Shown piece after piece: positions 1 through 7,292 of a DNA stretch of 33,215 nucleotides. Within the stretch, counting starts at the first letter, position 1, and every line of letters begins with the position of its first letter. Made by a program: the position numbers and the translations under genes. The stretch comes from Chloroflexota bacterium (GTDB taxonomy: Bacteria > Chloroflexota > Anaerolineae > Anaerolineales > UBA11579): positions 1-33,215 of the forward strand of contig JAMCZK010000030.1 of assembly GCA_023485685.1 (NCBI GenBank), given 5' to 3'. The notes under the pieces are model-generated. The model was given only the letters and a program-made list of their open reading frames with translations, was not told where the DNA came from and ran no database searches.

Positions 1-405
1 TACATCCAGCGCCATCCCGGACCGCACCACAGCATCTGCGAATGGTTGCTCGATAAGAAGATTCACCTCTGGGGGGTGGACATGATTTCCACTGACCATC
101 CGATGAACCTGCCCATTGGCCGCTTCCTGGGCAAAGGCGGCCTGGAGCACTGGGCTAAGGTGCGTGCCATCGTCGAAAAGAAGTTCGGCGGCTCCAAGAA
201 AGTCGATGAATTGTTCCCCCCCGAAGCCTACCAGCTCACCCACAATGCTTTGTTCCCACACGACTGCGTGCATGTGGAGAATATGGGTGGCGAGATCGGC
301 AACCCAGCCCTTCACAACAGGCGCATCACGCTAGGCGCCCTGCCGTGGAACTTCAAAGGCGGCGAAGCCGCCTTCTGCCGCGCGGTGGCGTTTACTGAAG
401 ACTAG
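1..405 (+). CDS. Cyclase family protein, C-terminal part (5' end outside window)
   Basis: The reading frame is open from the first base and stops at 403-405, so this is the C-terminal portion of a longer gene. An internal TTG at 46 could be read as a start, but the codons before it continue the protein (ending in a GPHHSICEWLL stretch), so it is not the real start. The residues resemble the C-terminal half of metal-dependent cyclase-family hydrolases, the group that includes kynurenine formamidase and isatin hydrolase, which open amide or lactam bonds. The N-terminal metal-binding HxGTHxD motif would lie outside the window. The next gene starts 3 nt downstream, so the two are probably co-transcribed. 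With a molybdenum hydroxylase and a DUF2877 protein following, a role in ring-opening of an N-heterocycle or ureide is plausible. The substrate is unknown. Confidence 0.72.
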   Translation, partial: YIQRHPGPHHSICEWLLDKKIHLWGVDMISTDHPMNLPIGRFLGKGGLEHWAKVRAIVEKKFGGSKKVDELFPPEAYQLTHNALFPHDCVHVENMGGEIGNPALHNRRITLGALPWNFKGGEAAFCRAVAFTED

Positions 406-408
406 ATA

Positions 409-2766
409 ATGGCTACGCGCTATTTCGGCGAACGTATCAAACGCAACGAGGACCCGCGCCTACTCACCGGCCGCGCCCTCTTTGTCGATGATGTCAATTT
501 GCCTGGAATGGTGCACATCGCTTTTGTTCGCAGCCCTTACGCGCACGCGCGCATCAAATCCATAGACGTTTCCGCTGCCAAAGAATTGCCCGGCGTCATC
601 GCCATCTACACTGCAGAGGGACTGGGCAGCTATTGGCGCACTGGAATCTTGAATGTGGGCTTGCCGCCAATAAAGAACGCGATATTTCACGAAAGACTCC
701 ACCCCATCCTAGCCAAGGACAAAGTGCGCCACGTTGGTGAGCCCGTAGGTTGTATTGTTGCCGAAAGTCGCTACATTGCCGAAGATGCCGCTAATCGCGT
801 TGCTGTGGATTACGAATCCCTCGCCGTTCACATTGACCCACGCAAAGCGCTGGAGCCTAAGGCTGCACTGATCCATGAGGACCTTAAAGACAACCTGGCG
901 GCTCACGTGGTCCAACAAAAGGGGAACTATGAGAAGGCCAAAACCCAGGCGGATCTCGTCATCAAGCGTGAGTTCTTCTACGACCGCGGCACCGCCGCAG
1001 CTATGGAGAACCGCGGCATCGTGACCTCGTGGGACGACAAGGCCGGCAAGCTCACCATGTGGGATACCACCCAAGCGCCTGTCATTATCCGTAACGGCAT
1101 CGCTAGCATGTTAGGACTGTCTGAGCACCAGGTGCGTGTGGTGGCGCCATTCATCGGCGGCGGCTTTGGCCCCAAGATCCTGATGTTTTATCCGGAAGAA
1201 ATGCTGCTGCCTTGGATCTCGATGCAGCTCAATCGTCCCGTCAAATGGATTGAGGACCGCTCCGAGAATTTCTACTCGACAACACAGGAGCGCGGGCAGT
1301 TCCATGAATCCGAAATCGCGCTAAAGAAGGACGGCACCATCCTCGGAGTGAAGGATGTTTTTTGGCACGATAACGGCGCTTATGATCCTTATGGGCTCAC
1401 CGTGCCGATCAATACGCAGTGCACACTGCTCAGCATGTACCACATCCCCAGCTATTTCAGCGAATTTACCGCGGTATTCACCAACAAACCCATCGTGACC
1501 CCCTATCGCGGTGCGGGACGCCAGCACGGCATCTATGTCATGGAACGACTGATGGACGCGGCCGCCAAAGAACTCGGAATGGACAAGGTCGAACTACGTC
1601 GAAAAAATCTTATCCCGCCGGACCAGTTCCCCTACAAACAGGGCATCATCTACCAGGATTTCTCTGAGCTCACTTACGATAGCGGCAACTACCAACCGCT
1701 CGTCGATAAGGCGCTCAAGATGATCGACTACGATAAGTTCTATGGGGAAATGAAACCCGGGGCTGAAAAAGAAGGCAAAAAACTCGGCTTGGGCTTTGTA
1801 TGCTACGTGGAGGGAACAGGCATTGGCCCATATGAAGGTGCACGCATCCAAGTGCAGGCCAATGGCCGAGTCAGCGTAGCCACCGGTATCGGCACCCAAG
1901 GCCAAGGCCATTACACAAGTTACGCGCAGGTGGTCGCTGAGCAACTCGGGATGCCCGTTGATCAGATCGATATTGTCACTGGCGACACGGACCAATTCCA
2001 TTGGGGTGTGGGCACGTTCGCCAGCCGCGGTGCGGTGGTGGCCGGCAATGCGATCCATGCTGCGGCGAAACGCGTGCGTGAGAAGATCCTTGCCAGGGCC
2101 GTCGAAGAATTCGAAGGCGAAATCACAGCGGACAAACTTGAACTTGTAGATGGCAAGGTGCAGATCCTCGGTGCGCCCGAGACGGCCATCCCGCTTGGCG
2201 AACTGGCGCTGAAAGCGAATCCGATGAGAGGCGCCGTCAAACCCGGCACCGAACCGGGTCTCGAGGCAACAGATTACTTCGGCCCAGAGATGGGCGCCAC
2301 CGCCAGCGGCGTGCACGCCATGATCATTGAGATCGACCCCGAAACGATGATGCTGGAGATCAAAAAATACGTCACCGTGCACGATTGCGGCAATGTAATC
2401 AATCCTCTCATTCTTGATGGCCAGATCCATGGAGGTGTTGCACAAGGCATCGGCAATGCCTTTTATGAGCAGCTTATTTTCGATGAAATGGGACAGATCT
2501 TGAATGCCTCGCTTATGGACTATCTGCTACCCGGAGCCAACGACGTGCCGCGCATTGAAGTCGGGCACCAAGTCACCACGTCTCCGCTAAACCCCATGGG
2601 GGTGAAAGGGGCCGGTGAGGCGGGCGCTATCCCAGTGGGTCCGCTTTTTTCCCAGGCAATCGAAGATGCCTTGGGAATTGAAGGATTCGAATTGACAGAG
2701 ATACCACTCAGTCCCAGCCGCCTTTGGGAACTCGTAAGCAGCCACAAAAACCATAAAAAGCGGTAG
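409..2766 (+). CDS. Xanthine dehydrogenase family protein, molybdopterin-binding (large) subunit
   Basis: This 785-residue protein is the catalytic molybdenum subunit of a xanthine dehydrogenase / CO dehydrogenase-type hydroxylase. The N-terminal a/b hammerhead domain (about residues 5-125) begins with RIKRNEDPRLLTGRALFVDD, which is typical of CoxL-like subunits. The molybdopterin-binding domains follow, with GGGFG near residue 250, PYRGAGR at 365-371 and the GAGEAGA segment holding the expected catalytic Glu at about 737. PYRGAGR, rather than the AYRCSFR of true aerobic CO dehydrogenase (form I), points to a general hydroxylase (form II-like) acting on a purine or other N-heterocycle. The length is normal for the family. 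The FAD and 2Fe-2S subunits are not downstream and may be upstream of the window. It sits 3 nt after the cyclase gene. Family assignment is firm; substrate is not. Confidence 0.9.
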   Translation: MATRYFGERIKRNEDPRLLTGRALFVDDVNLPGMVHIAFVRSPYAHARIKSIDVSAAKELPGVIAIYTAEGLGSYWRTGILNVGLPPIKNAIFHERLHPILAKDKVRHVGEPVGCIVAESRYIAEDAANRVAVDYESLAVHIDPRKALEPKAALIHEDLKDNLAAHVVQQKGNYEKAKTQADLVIKREFFYDRGTAAAMENRGIVTSWDDKAGKLTMWDTTQAPVIIRNGIASMLGLSEHQVRVVAPFIGGGFGPKILMFYPEEMLLPWISMQLNRPVKWIEDRSENFYSTTQERGQFHESEIALKKDGTILGVKDVFWHDNGAYDPYGLTVPINTQCTLLSMYHIPSYFSEFTAVFTNKPIVTPYRGAGRQHGIYVMERLMDAAAKELGMDKVELRRKNLIPPDQFPYKQGIIYQDFSELTYDSGNYQPLVDKALKMIDYDKFYGEMKPGAEKEGKKLGLGFVCYVEGTGIGPYEGARIQVQANGRVSVATGIGTQGQGHYTSYAQVVAEQLGMPVDQIDIVTGDTDQFHWGVGTFASRGAVVAGNAIHAAAKRVREKILARAVEEFEGEITADKLELVDGKVQILGAPETAIPLGELALKANPMRGAVKPGTEPGLEATDYFGPEMGATASGVHAMIIEIDPETMMLEIKKYVTVHDCGNVINPLILDGQIHGGVAQGIGNAFYEQLIFDEMGQILNASLMDYLLPGANDVPRIEVGHQVTTSPLNPMGVKGAGEAGAIPVGPLFSQAIEDALGIEGFELTEIPLSPSRLWELVSSHKNHKKR

Positions 2767-2775
2767 CCTTGTCAG

Positions 2776-3663
2776 ATGGCTAGCCCGGCTCATCGCGTAC
2801 ACGTGGCTCGCATGGCTCCGCGCGCCAGGAACTGGCTGGAGCAAACCCAGCAAGCTTACGTTCTTTACGCTTTTGAGCGAGTAGTCAATCTCGTTAATCA
2901 GGAGGGGGACGTTTTATCGCTAGTCAGCCACCAAATCGGAGCCGGTCCATTCTCCTTAGTGCTTGAATCAGGTATTTTCCCTGGCGGCATTCAACTTGGT
3001 GCAAGCTTGCTCGTTTTTGAAAACGGATTCTGGCTGGACGATTGGCTGATCGATGCGGAGGAAGCTGAAAGTTGGAATCCCATTCCCAATTGGCAGGCGG
3101 TTGTTAAGCAAAAGGAAAAGAAACGATGGGCAGCACGAATAATCAGAGAGCAACTTACCCAACATGCAGAGGCAGACAGTCTTGCTTGCTTGGTGCTGGA
3201 CCCTGTTGCCAATTCTCCATTGCCTGCACGGATCCTACAAGCTGCTGAGCAAAATATCCCACTTCTTTTTTCAAGCTTTCGCCAAAACAACTTGGCCTTG
3301 GTTTCCAAGGCTGCTAAGAGTCTGGCCGGGATGGGGCCAGGGCTTACTCCGGCAGGTGATGATCTGCTCCTCGGCGCCTTGCACGGCATTTGGGCGACGC
3401 GACCCCTGAATGAAGCACAGGAGTTGGGCGGGGCAATTTCTCGATCAGCTGCGCCGCGCACCCATGCACTCTCGGCAGCCTGGCTGGAAGCCGGCGCGGC
3501 TGGAGAAGCCGCCGAGCCCTGGCACGCGCTTATCGATGCGATATCCGACCAGGATGAGGCAACTCTTAAGGATGCTGTCATGCGCATTTTGCCGACTGGG
3601 CACACCTCCGGTTCAGACGCGTTGGGTGGTTTCCTTGGTGTGATTGAAGGGAAACCTGTTTAA
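2776..3663 (+). CDS. DUF2877 domain protein (AllH / YlbF-like, possible oxamate carbamoyltransferase subunit)
   Basis: This 295-residue protein carries the DUF2877 hallmark segment GMGPGLTPAGDDLLLG near residues 185-200 and a C-terminal SGSDALGGFLGV stretch. In E. coli the DUF2877 protein YlbF (AllH) is, as I recall, one of three subunits (AllF, AllG, AllH) of an oxamate carbamoyltransferase in anaerobic allantoin breakdown, where it helps make carbamoyl phosphate. The ATG at 2776 lies 9 nt after the hydroxylase stop, so it probably belongs to the same operon. The hydroxylase plus cyclase context fits purine or ureide catabolism. AllF (FdrA-like) and AllG partners are not visible here. The first 14 residues are basic and could be extra; a later start is possible. 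Family call is good; biochemical role is inferred. Confidence 0.75.
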   Translation: MASPAHRVHVARMAPRARNWLEQTQQAYVLYAFERVVNLVNQEGDVLSLVSHQIGAGPFSLVLESGIFPGGIQLGASLLVFENGFWLDDWLIDAEEAESWNPIPNWQAVVKQKEKKRWAARIIREQLTQHAEADSLACLVLDPVANSPLPARILQAAEQNIPLLFSSFRQNNLALVSKAAKSLAGMGPGLTPAGDDLLLGALHGIWATRPLNEAQELGGAISRSAAPRTHALSAAWLEAGAAGEAAEPWHALIDAISDQDEATLKDAVMRILPTGHTSGSDALGGFLGVIEGKPV

Positions 3664-3668
3664 AACAC

Positions 3669-3696
3669 TTGACACTTCAGATGTTTTCCATAGAAT
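3669..3696 (+). promoter_or_regulatory. Predicted sigma-70-type promoter upstream of the pyr genes
   Basis: A perfect -35 hexamer TTGACA (3669-3674) is separated by 16 nt from TAGAAT (3691-3696), one mismatch from the -10 consensus. It begins 5 nt after the stop of the DUF2877 gene and would start transcription near 3703, about 85 nt before pyrC. It would make the pyr genes independent of the upstream catabolic operon. Confidence 0.6.
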
Positions 3697-3739
3697 TATT
3701 CAGAGATGTTTGAACTCCAGCCTCCATCGTCAAACTATC

Positions 3740-3774
3740 AGCGCCCAAGAGTCACTCTCTTGGGCGCTTTTTTT
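3740..3774 (+). terminator. Intrinsic terminator in the pyrC leader, candidate pyr attenuator
   Basis: A perfect 12-bp inverted repeat (AGCGCCCAAGAG at 3740-3751, complement at 3757-3768) with a 5-nt loop is followed by a run of seven T (3768-3774). This is a textbook rho-independent terminator. It lies 14 nt upstream of the pyrC ATG and downstream of the promoter at 3669-3696, so transcripts from that promoter must read through it to reach pyrC. A smaller stem (GTTTGA 3708-3713 with TCAAAC 3730-3735) precedes it. A 30-codon reading frame, ATG 3706 to stop 3796-3798, runs through the hairpin and past the pyrC start, as the pyrBI leader peptide does in E. coli. It could also simply end the upstream operon. 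Confidence 0.75.
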
Positions 3775-3787
3775 ATGCCTGGTGACT

Positions 3788-4849
3788 ATGCTGACTAAGT
3801 TGCCGGGCCTGATCGACGTCCACGTTCACCTGCGTGAACCTGGGGCGACGCATAAAGAGGATTGGGATTCCGGTACCGCAGCCGCCCTGGCAGGGGGTTT
3901 TACTACAGTGCTGGCTATGCCCAACACAAACGCGGCAATCGTGGATGGGCAAACTTTAGGGTTGTCCTTGGGGGCTGCAGAGTTGAAAGCTCGATGTGAC
4001 TATGCGCAATATCTTGGTGGTTCTTCAACCAATCCTAAGACTGCCCTGGAGCTATCGAACAAAGTGGCGGGGTTGAAACTTTATTTGGACCAGACTTACG
4101 GAGATCTTAAATTGGATGACATGGCAGACTGGCTTCCTCATTTCGCTAACTGGCCAAAGCGTGCACCTTTAGCGGTGCATGCCGAAGGCAAAACGTTGGC
4201 AGCCGCTATCCTGCTTGCAGCCATTTACGACCGGCCCGTGCATCTCTGCCATGTTTCGCGACGAGAAGAGATCCTGCTCATTCGCACCGCCAAGGAAAAA
4301 GGACTGCGTGTGACCTGCGAGGTTTGCCCTCATCACCTCTTCCTCTCTGAAGACGACATCCTAGCCATCGGTCGCGGCCGCTCCGAAGTGCGTCCTCGGT
4401 TGGCCACCAAGGCCGACCAAGACGCGCTCTGGGCAAATCTGGGCGTGGTGGATTGTTTTGCTACGGATCATGCCCCGCATACCTTGGCAGAAAAAGATGG
4501 CAACAATCCTCTGCCCGGTTTCCCGGGTCTGGAGACTATTTTGCCGCTGCTGCTTACTGCGGTGGACGAAGGCCGCCTGACACTGACAGACGTTGTTACC
4601 CGTTTGCACGATAATCCGCAGCGCATCTTCGCGCTACCTAAGCAGCCTACTAATTACATCGAAGTTGATCTGGATAGCTCTTATGAAATCCACGCCAAAG
4701 ACCAATACACCCGCTGTGGCTGGACGCCTTTCGAAGGCTGGAAAGTCAAAGGGCGCGTCGTTAGGGTAGTTTTGCGAGGAAAAACCGCCTACGAAGACGG
4801 CCGCGTACTAGCCCCTCCAGGTTGCGGAAAAAACATTCGGAACTTGTAA
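3788..4849 (+). CDS. pyrC: Dihydroorotase, CAD-like
   Basis: Dihydroorotase closes carbamoyl-aspartate to dihydroorotate in pyrimidine synthesis. The protein has 353 residues from the ATG at 3788; a GTG two codons upstream (3782) is an alternative. A frame opening at 3644 exists, but its first 48 codons lie across the leader and terminator and are not family-like. Metal and active-site residues are in place: H12 and H14 ([10 protein letters not shown]), K97 (GLKLYL, the expected carboxylated Lys), H131 (HAEG), C154-H155 (CHV), E178 (CEVCPHH) and D227 (ATDHAPH). These, with segments such as [22 protein letters not shown] and [11 protein letters not shown], closely resemble the dihydroorotase domain of animal CAD as I remember it, more than B. 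subtilis PyrC. pyrB follows 11 nt downstream with a strong ribosome-binding site. Confidence 0.95.
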   Translation: MLTKLPGLIDVHVHLREPGATHKEDWDSGTAAALAGGFTTVLAMPNTNAAIVDGQTLGLSLGAAELKARCDYAQYLGGSSTNPKTALELSNKVAGLKLYLDQTYGDLKLDDMADWLPHFANWPKRAPLAVHAEGKTLAAAILLAAIYDRPVHLCHVSRREEILLIRTAKEKGLRVTCEVCPHHLFLSEDDILAIGRGRSEVRPRLATKADQDALWANLGVVDCFATDHAPHTLAEKDGNNPLPGFPGLETILPLLLTAVDEGRLTLTDVVTRLHDNPQRIFALPKQPTNYIEVDLDSSYEIHAKDQYTRCGWTPFEGWKVKGRVVRVVLRGKTAYEDGRVLAPPGCGKNIRNL

Positions 4850-4860
4850 AGGAGAAAGGA

Positions 4861-5874
4861 ATGAACACTTCAACAACCAGAAAACTCAATGGAAGCAATC
4901 ACCTGCCTCTTGGCGACCAGCGCAATGCCCCTTTTTATGGCAAGGACATTTTGTCGGTAAAACAATTCATTCGCGACGATCTGACCTATATCTACGAAGT
5001 CGCGCACGAAATGCGCGAGATGGTGGCGCGCATTGGCACGTTCGATCTGCTGAAAGGCAAGATCTTGGCGAACCTGTTTTACGAACCCTCGACGCGCACT
5101 TCCTCATCCTTCACTGCAGCTATGGAGCGTCTGGGTGGCTCAGTGATCCCCATCAATGAGGTGCGCTACTCCTCGGTCTCCAAAGGGGAATCCCTACCCG
5201 ACACTGTTCGTACGCTCGAATGCTATGCTGATGTTATCGTTCTCCGCCATCCTGAAGTGGGCGCCTCAGCTCTGGCCGCCAAATACGCACGCAAGCCAAT
5301 CATCAACGCCGGCGACGGCGTAGGCGAACATCCTACTCAAGCGTTGCTCGATTTGTTCACCATCCTCGAGGAGATTGGCGATGCAGAAGGCCTGACAGTA
5401 ACCATGCTGGGTGATCTGAAGAATGGCCGAACAGTGCATTCCCTCTCGCGCTTACTTTCTCTATTCCATGCGAAACTGAATTTCGTCTCACCTGCCGTCC
5501 TGGAAATGCCGGCGGAGATCGTCTCTGAACTAGCCGATAAAGGCATCCACCAGCATGCCTACACCGATCTGGACCCGGTGATCGCCGACACAGACCCAGT
5601 GATCGCAGACACAGACGTACTCTATGTCACGCGCGTTCAGAAGGAACGTTTCGCCAGTGAAGCCGAATATGATGAAGTGAAGAACCTGTACGTGATTACG
5701 CCCGAAACACTGAAACAAGCTAAAAAGAAAATGATCGTCATGCATCCGTTGCCCCGTGTGGGCGAGATCTCTCTGGAAGTAGACGAGGATCCGCGAGCGG
5801 CTTACTTCCGCCAAATGGAGTATGGCTTGTACACTCGCATGGCCTTGCTGGCGATGGTGCTGGGGAAGGCCTAG
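4861..5874 (+). CDS. pyrB: Aspartate carbamoyltransferase catalytic chain, CAD-like
   Basis: ATCase joins carbamoyl phosphate and aspartate. The 337-residue product starts at the ATG at 4861, preceded by a strong AAAGGAGAAAGGA ribosome-binding site; the frame opens earlier but inside pyrC. Carbamoyl-phosphate and aspartate motifs are present: [12 protein letters not shown] (S77-T80), HPTQALLD, and HPLPRVGEI near the C-terminus. Segments such as [30 protein letters not shown] and DPRAAYFRQ resemble the ATCase domain of eukaryotic CAD. No pyrI regulatory chain gene is nearby. An in-frame tandem duplication inserts a second DPVIADT copy (5572-5592 and 5593-5613) just before the conserved DTDVLY strand. 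It probably lengthens a surface loop, but whether the enzyme tolerates it is unknown. The pyrF-pyrE gene overlaps the stop by 1 nt. Confidence 0.95.
   Translation: MNTSTTRKLNGSNHLPLGDQRNAPFYGKDILSVKQFIRDDLTYIYEVAHEMREMVARIGTFDLLKGKILANLFYEPSTRTSSSFTAAMERLGGSVIPINEVRYSSVSKGESLPDTVRTLECYADVIVLRHPEVGASALAAKYARKPIINAGDGVGEHPTQALLDLFTILEEIGDAEGLTVTMLGDLKNGRTVHSLSRLLSLFHAKLNFVSPAVLEMPAEIVSELADKGIHQHAYTDLDPVIADTDPVIADTDVLYVTRVQKERFASEAEYDEVKNLYVITPETLKQAKKKMIVMHPLPRVGEISLEVDEDPRAAYFRQMEYGLYTRMALLAMVLGKA
5572..5613 (+). repeat. 21-bp in-frame tandem duplication within pyrB
   Basis: Two adjacent 21-bp units (5572-5592 and 5593-5613) each encode DPVIADT. They differ at two positions, both synonymous. 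Related ATCases, as I remember them, have only one such segment before DTDVLY. Confidence 0.85.
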
Positions 5875-7292
5875 TGGCCAAGTCGTTTTTCGAATTCCTG
5901 GAACAACGCTGCCGCCAGGTAGATTCGCTGCTCTGCGTGGGCTTGGATCCACATACCCACGATCTGCCCCAACCAAGCGCAGATGCGGCTCGAGACTTCT
6001 GCCTGCGGCTGATCGAGGCTACAAATTCCATCGCGGCTACAAATTCCATCGCCGCGGCCTTCAAGCCCAATAGCGCATTTTTCGAGGTTTACGGCCCAGA
6101 AGGTGTACAGGCACTCAAAGATGTTATTGCGGCGATTCCCGACGGCATTCCGATAATCCTCGACGCCAAGCGTGGTGATATTGGTTCAACAGCCCAGGCA
6201 TACGCCCAGGCGGCCTTCCAGACGCTTGGCGCACACGCTATGACAGTTAATCCATATCTGGGTCAAGATTCGGTTGCTCCCTTCCTTGTAACGCCTGCTA
6301 GAGCCGTTTTTCTGCTTTGCAAAACATCGAATCCGAGCGCGGGTGATCTACAGGATTTGATAGTGGCCGGGCAGCCCTTATATGCACATGTGGCCCGGTT
6401 GGCCCAATCTTGGAATCGCAACAACAATATCGGCCTTGTAGTTGGCGCCACCTACCCAGGGATTTTAGCCAGGTTGCGGGAAACGGTTCCTGAGATGTGG
6501 TTTTTAGCACCTGGCATTGGAACCCAGGGTGGCGACCTGGAAGCTGCACTGAATGCGGGGTTGCGCGATGACGGGCTCGGGATGATGGTGCCTGTATCCC
6601 GTGGCATCAGCCGCGCTGCGGGCCCGGCCAAAGCAGCCCAAGATTTCCGCGATGCAACAAATTCAGCGCGGGAAAAGAAACAAGAAAGGCGACACAAACC
6701 GTTTCGCCATGCTCAGCTCGCCGACGATCTGCTAAGACTAGGCTGTGTGAAGTTTGGGGAATTTAAGCTCAAGTCCGGGCAGGTTTCCCCGATTTATCTC
6801 GATCTGCGCCGCCTTGTTGGCGACCCGCAAGTCCTCGCAAGCGCCGCCGCGGCTTATCAGGGAATATTGAACAACCTCGATTTCGACCGAATCGCTGGCC
6901 TTCCTTACGCCGCCATTCCAATTGCTGCTGCCATTTCTCTGCAGTCTGGCAAACCCATGGTCTATCCACGAAAGGAAACAAAAGAATACGGTACTAAATC
7001 GTTGGTAGAAGGACCTTACGAGCCTGGCGAGACTGTGGTGGTTATCGATGATCTAATCACCACTGGCGGAAGTAAATTGGAGGGGACTGAGAAACTGAAA
7101 GCAGTGGGACTCAGAGTGCGGGATGTCGTGGTCCTTATCGATAGGCAATCGCAACCTTCGAAAGAATTGGCAGAACTAGGTGTTAAGTTACACGCCGTAT
7201 TTCGTATTGCGGAATTGCTAGAGCACTGGCGCTCATCGGGGGCAATCACCTCTGACCAATATTCTCGATCTATTGCTTTCCTGCAAAGCTAA
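5874..7292 (+). CDS. pyrFE: Bifunctional orotidine 5'-phosphate decarboxylase / orotate phosphoribosyltransferase (PyrF-PyrE fusion)
   Basis: This 472-residue fusion carries the last two steps to UMP. Residues 1-265 are an OMP decarboxylase of the longer (mycobacterial/UMPS-unlike) type: CVGLDPH, FKPN with K64, the catalytic DAKRGD cluster (D97, K99, D102), APGIGTQGGD and a phosphate-binding VPVSRGI segment. Residues about 280-472 are an orotate phosphoribosyltransferase: FGEFKLKSGQVSPIYLDLR, RKETKEYGTK, and the PRPP loop VVVIDDLITTGGSK near 386-398. Domain order (decarboxylase first) is opposite to animal UMPS. The start is GTG at 5874, sharing 1 nt with the pyrB stop; pyrD starts on the last base of this stop. 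An 18-bp tandem duplication (6018-6053) repeats ATNSIA at residues 49-60, just before the FKPN strand. Confidence 0.95.
   Translation: MAKSFFEFLEQRCRQVDSLLCVGLDPHTHDLPQPSADAARDFCLRLIEATNSIAATNSIAAAFKPNSAFFEVYGPEGVQALKDVIAAIPDGIPIILDAKRGDIGSTAQAYAQAAFQTLGAHAMTVNPYLGQDSVAPFLVTPARAVFLLCKTSNPSAGDLQDLIVAGQPLYAHVARLAQSWNRNNNIGLVVGATYPGILARLRETVPEMWFLAPGIGTQGGDLEAALNAGLRDDGLGMMVPVSRGISRAAGPAKAAQDFRDATNSAREKKQERRHKPFRHAQLADDLLRLGCVKFGEFKLKSGQVSPIYLDLRRLVGDPQVLASAAAAYQGILNNLDFDRIAGLPYAAIPIAAAISLQSGKPMVYPRKETKEYGTKSLVEGPYEPGETVVVIDDLITTGGSKLEGTEKLKAVGLRVRDVVVLIDRQSQPSKELAELGVKLHAVFRIAELLEHWRSSGAITSDQYSRSIAFLQS
6018..6053 (+). repeat. 18-bp in-frame tandem duplication within pyrF domain
   Basis: Two adjacent copies of GCTACAAATTCCATCGCG (the second ends in C) encode ATNSIA-ATNSIA. 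Units are 6018-6035 and 6036-6053, differing only at the last base, so the duplication looks recent. Confidence 0.85.

Noticed and set aside
1885-1915. CAAGGC repeat in the molybdenum hydroxylase gene
   Set aside because: It codes the conserved GTQGQGH motif of the family, not a new duplication.
1594-2445. A 283-codon open frame on the minus strand inside the molybdenum hydroxylase gene
   Set aside because: It is wholly antisense to a well-supported gene, its translation shows no recognisable domain, and it has no matching operon context.
2991-3605. A 204-codon minus-strand frame inside the DUF2877 gene
   Set aside because: Antisense to a supported gene, with low-complexity Ala/Ser/Arg-rich composition typical of a shadow frame.
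3703-3740. A PyrR-binding site in the pyr leader
   Set aside because: Only a partial TCCAG match lies in the loop of a weak 6-bp stem; the GAGG half of the PyrR consensus is missing.
3644-3787. A longer pyrC starting at 3644
   Set aside because: The extra 48 codons run across the promoter and terminator and do not resemble any dihydroorotase N-terminus; the family-like sequence begins at 3788.
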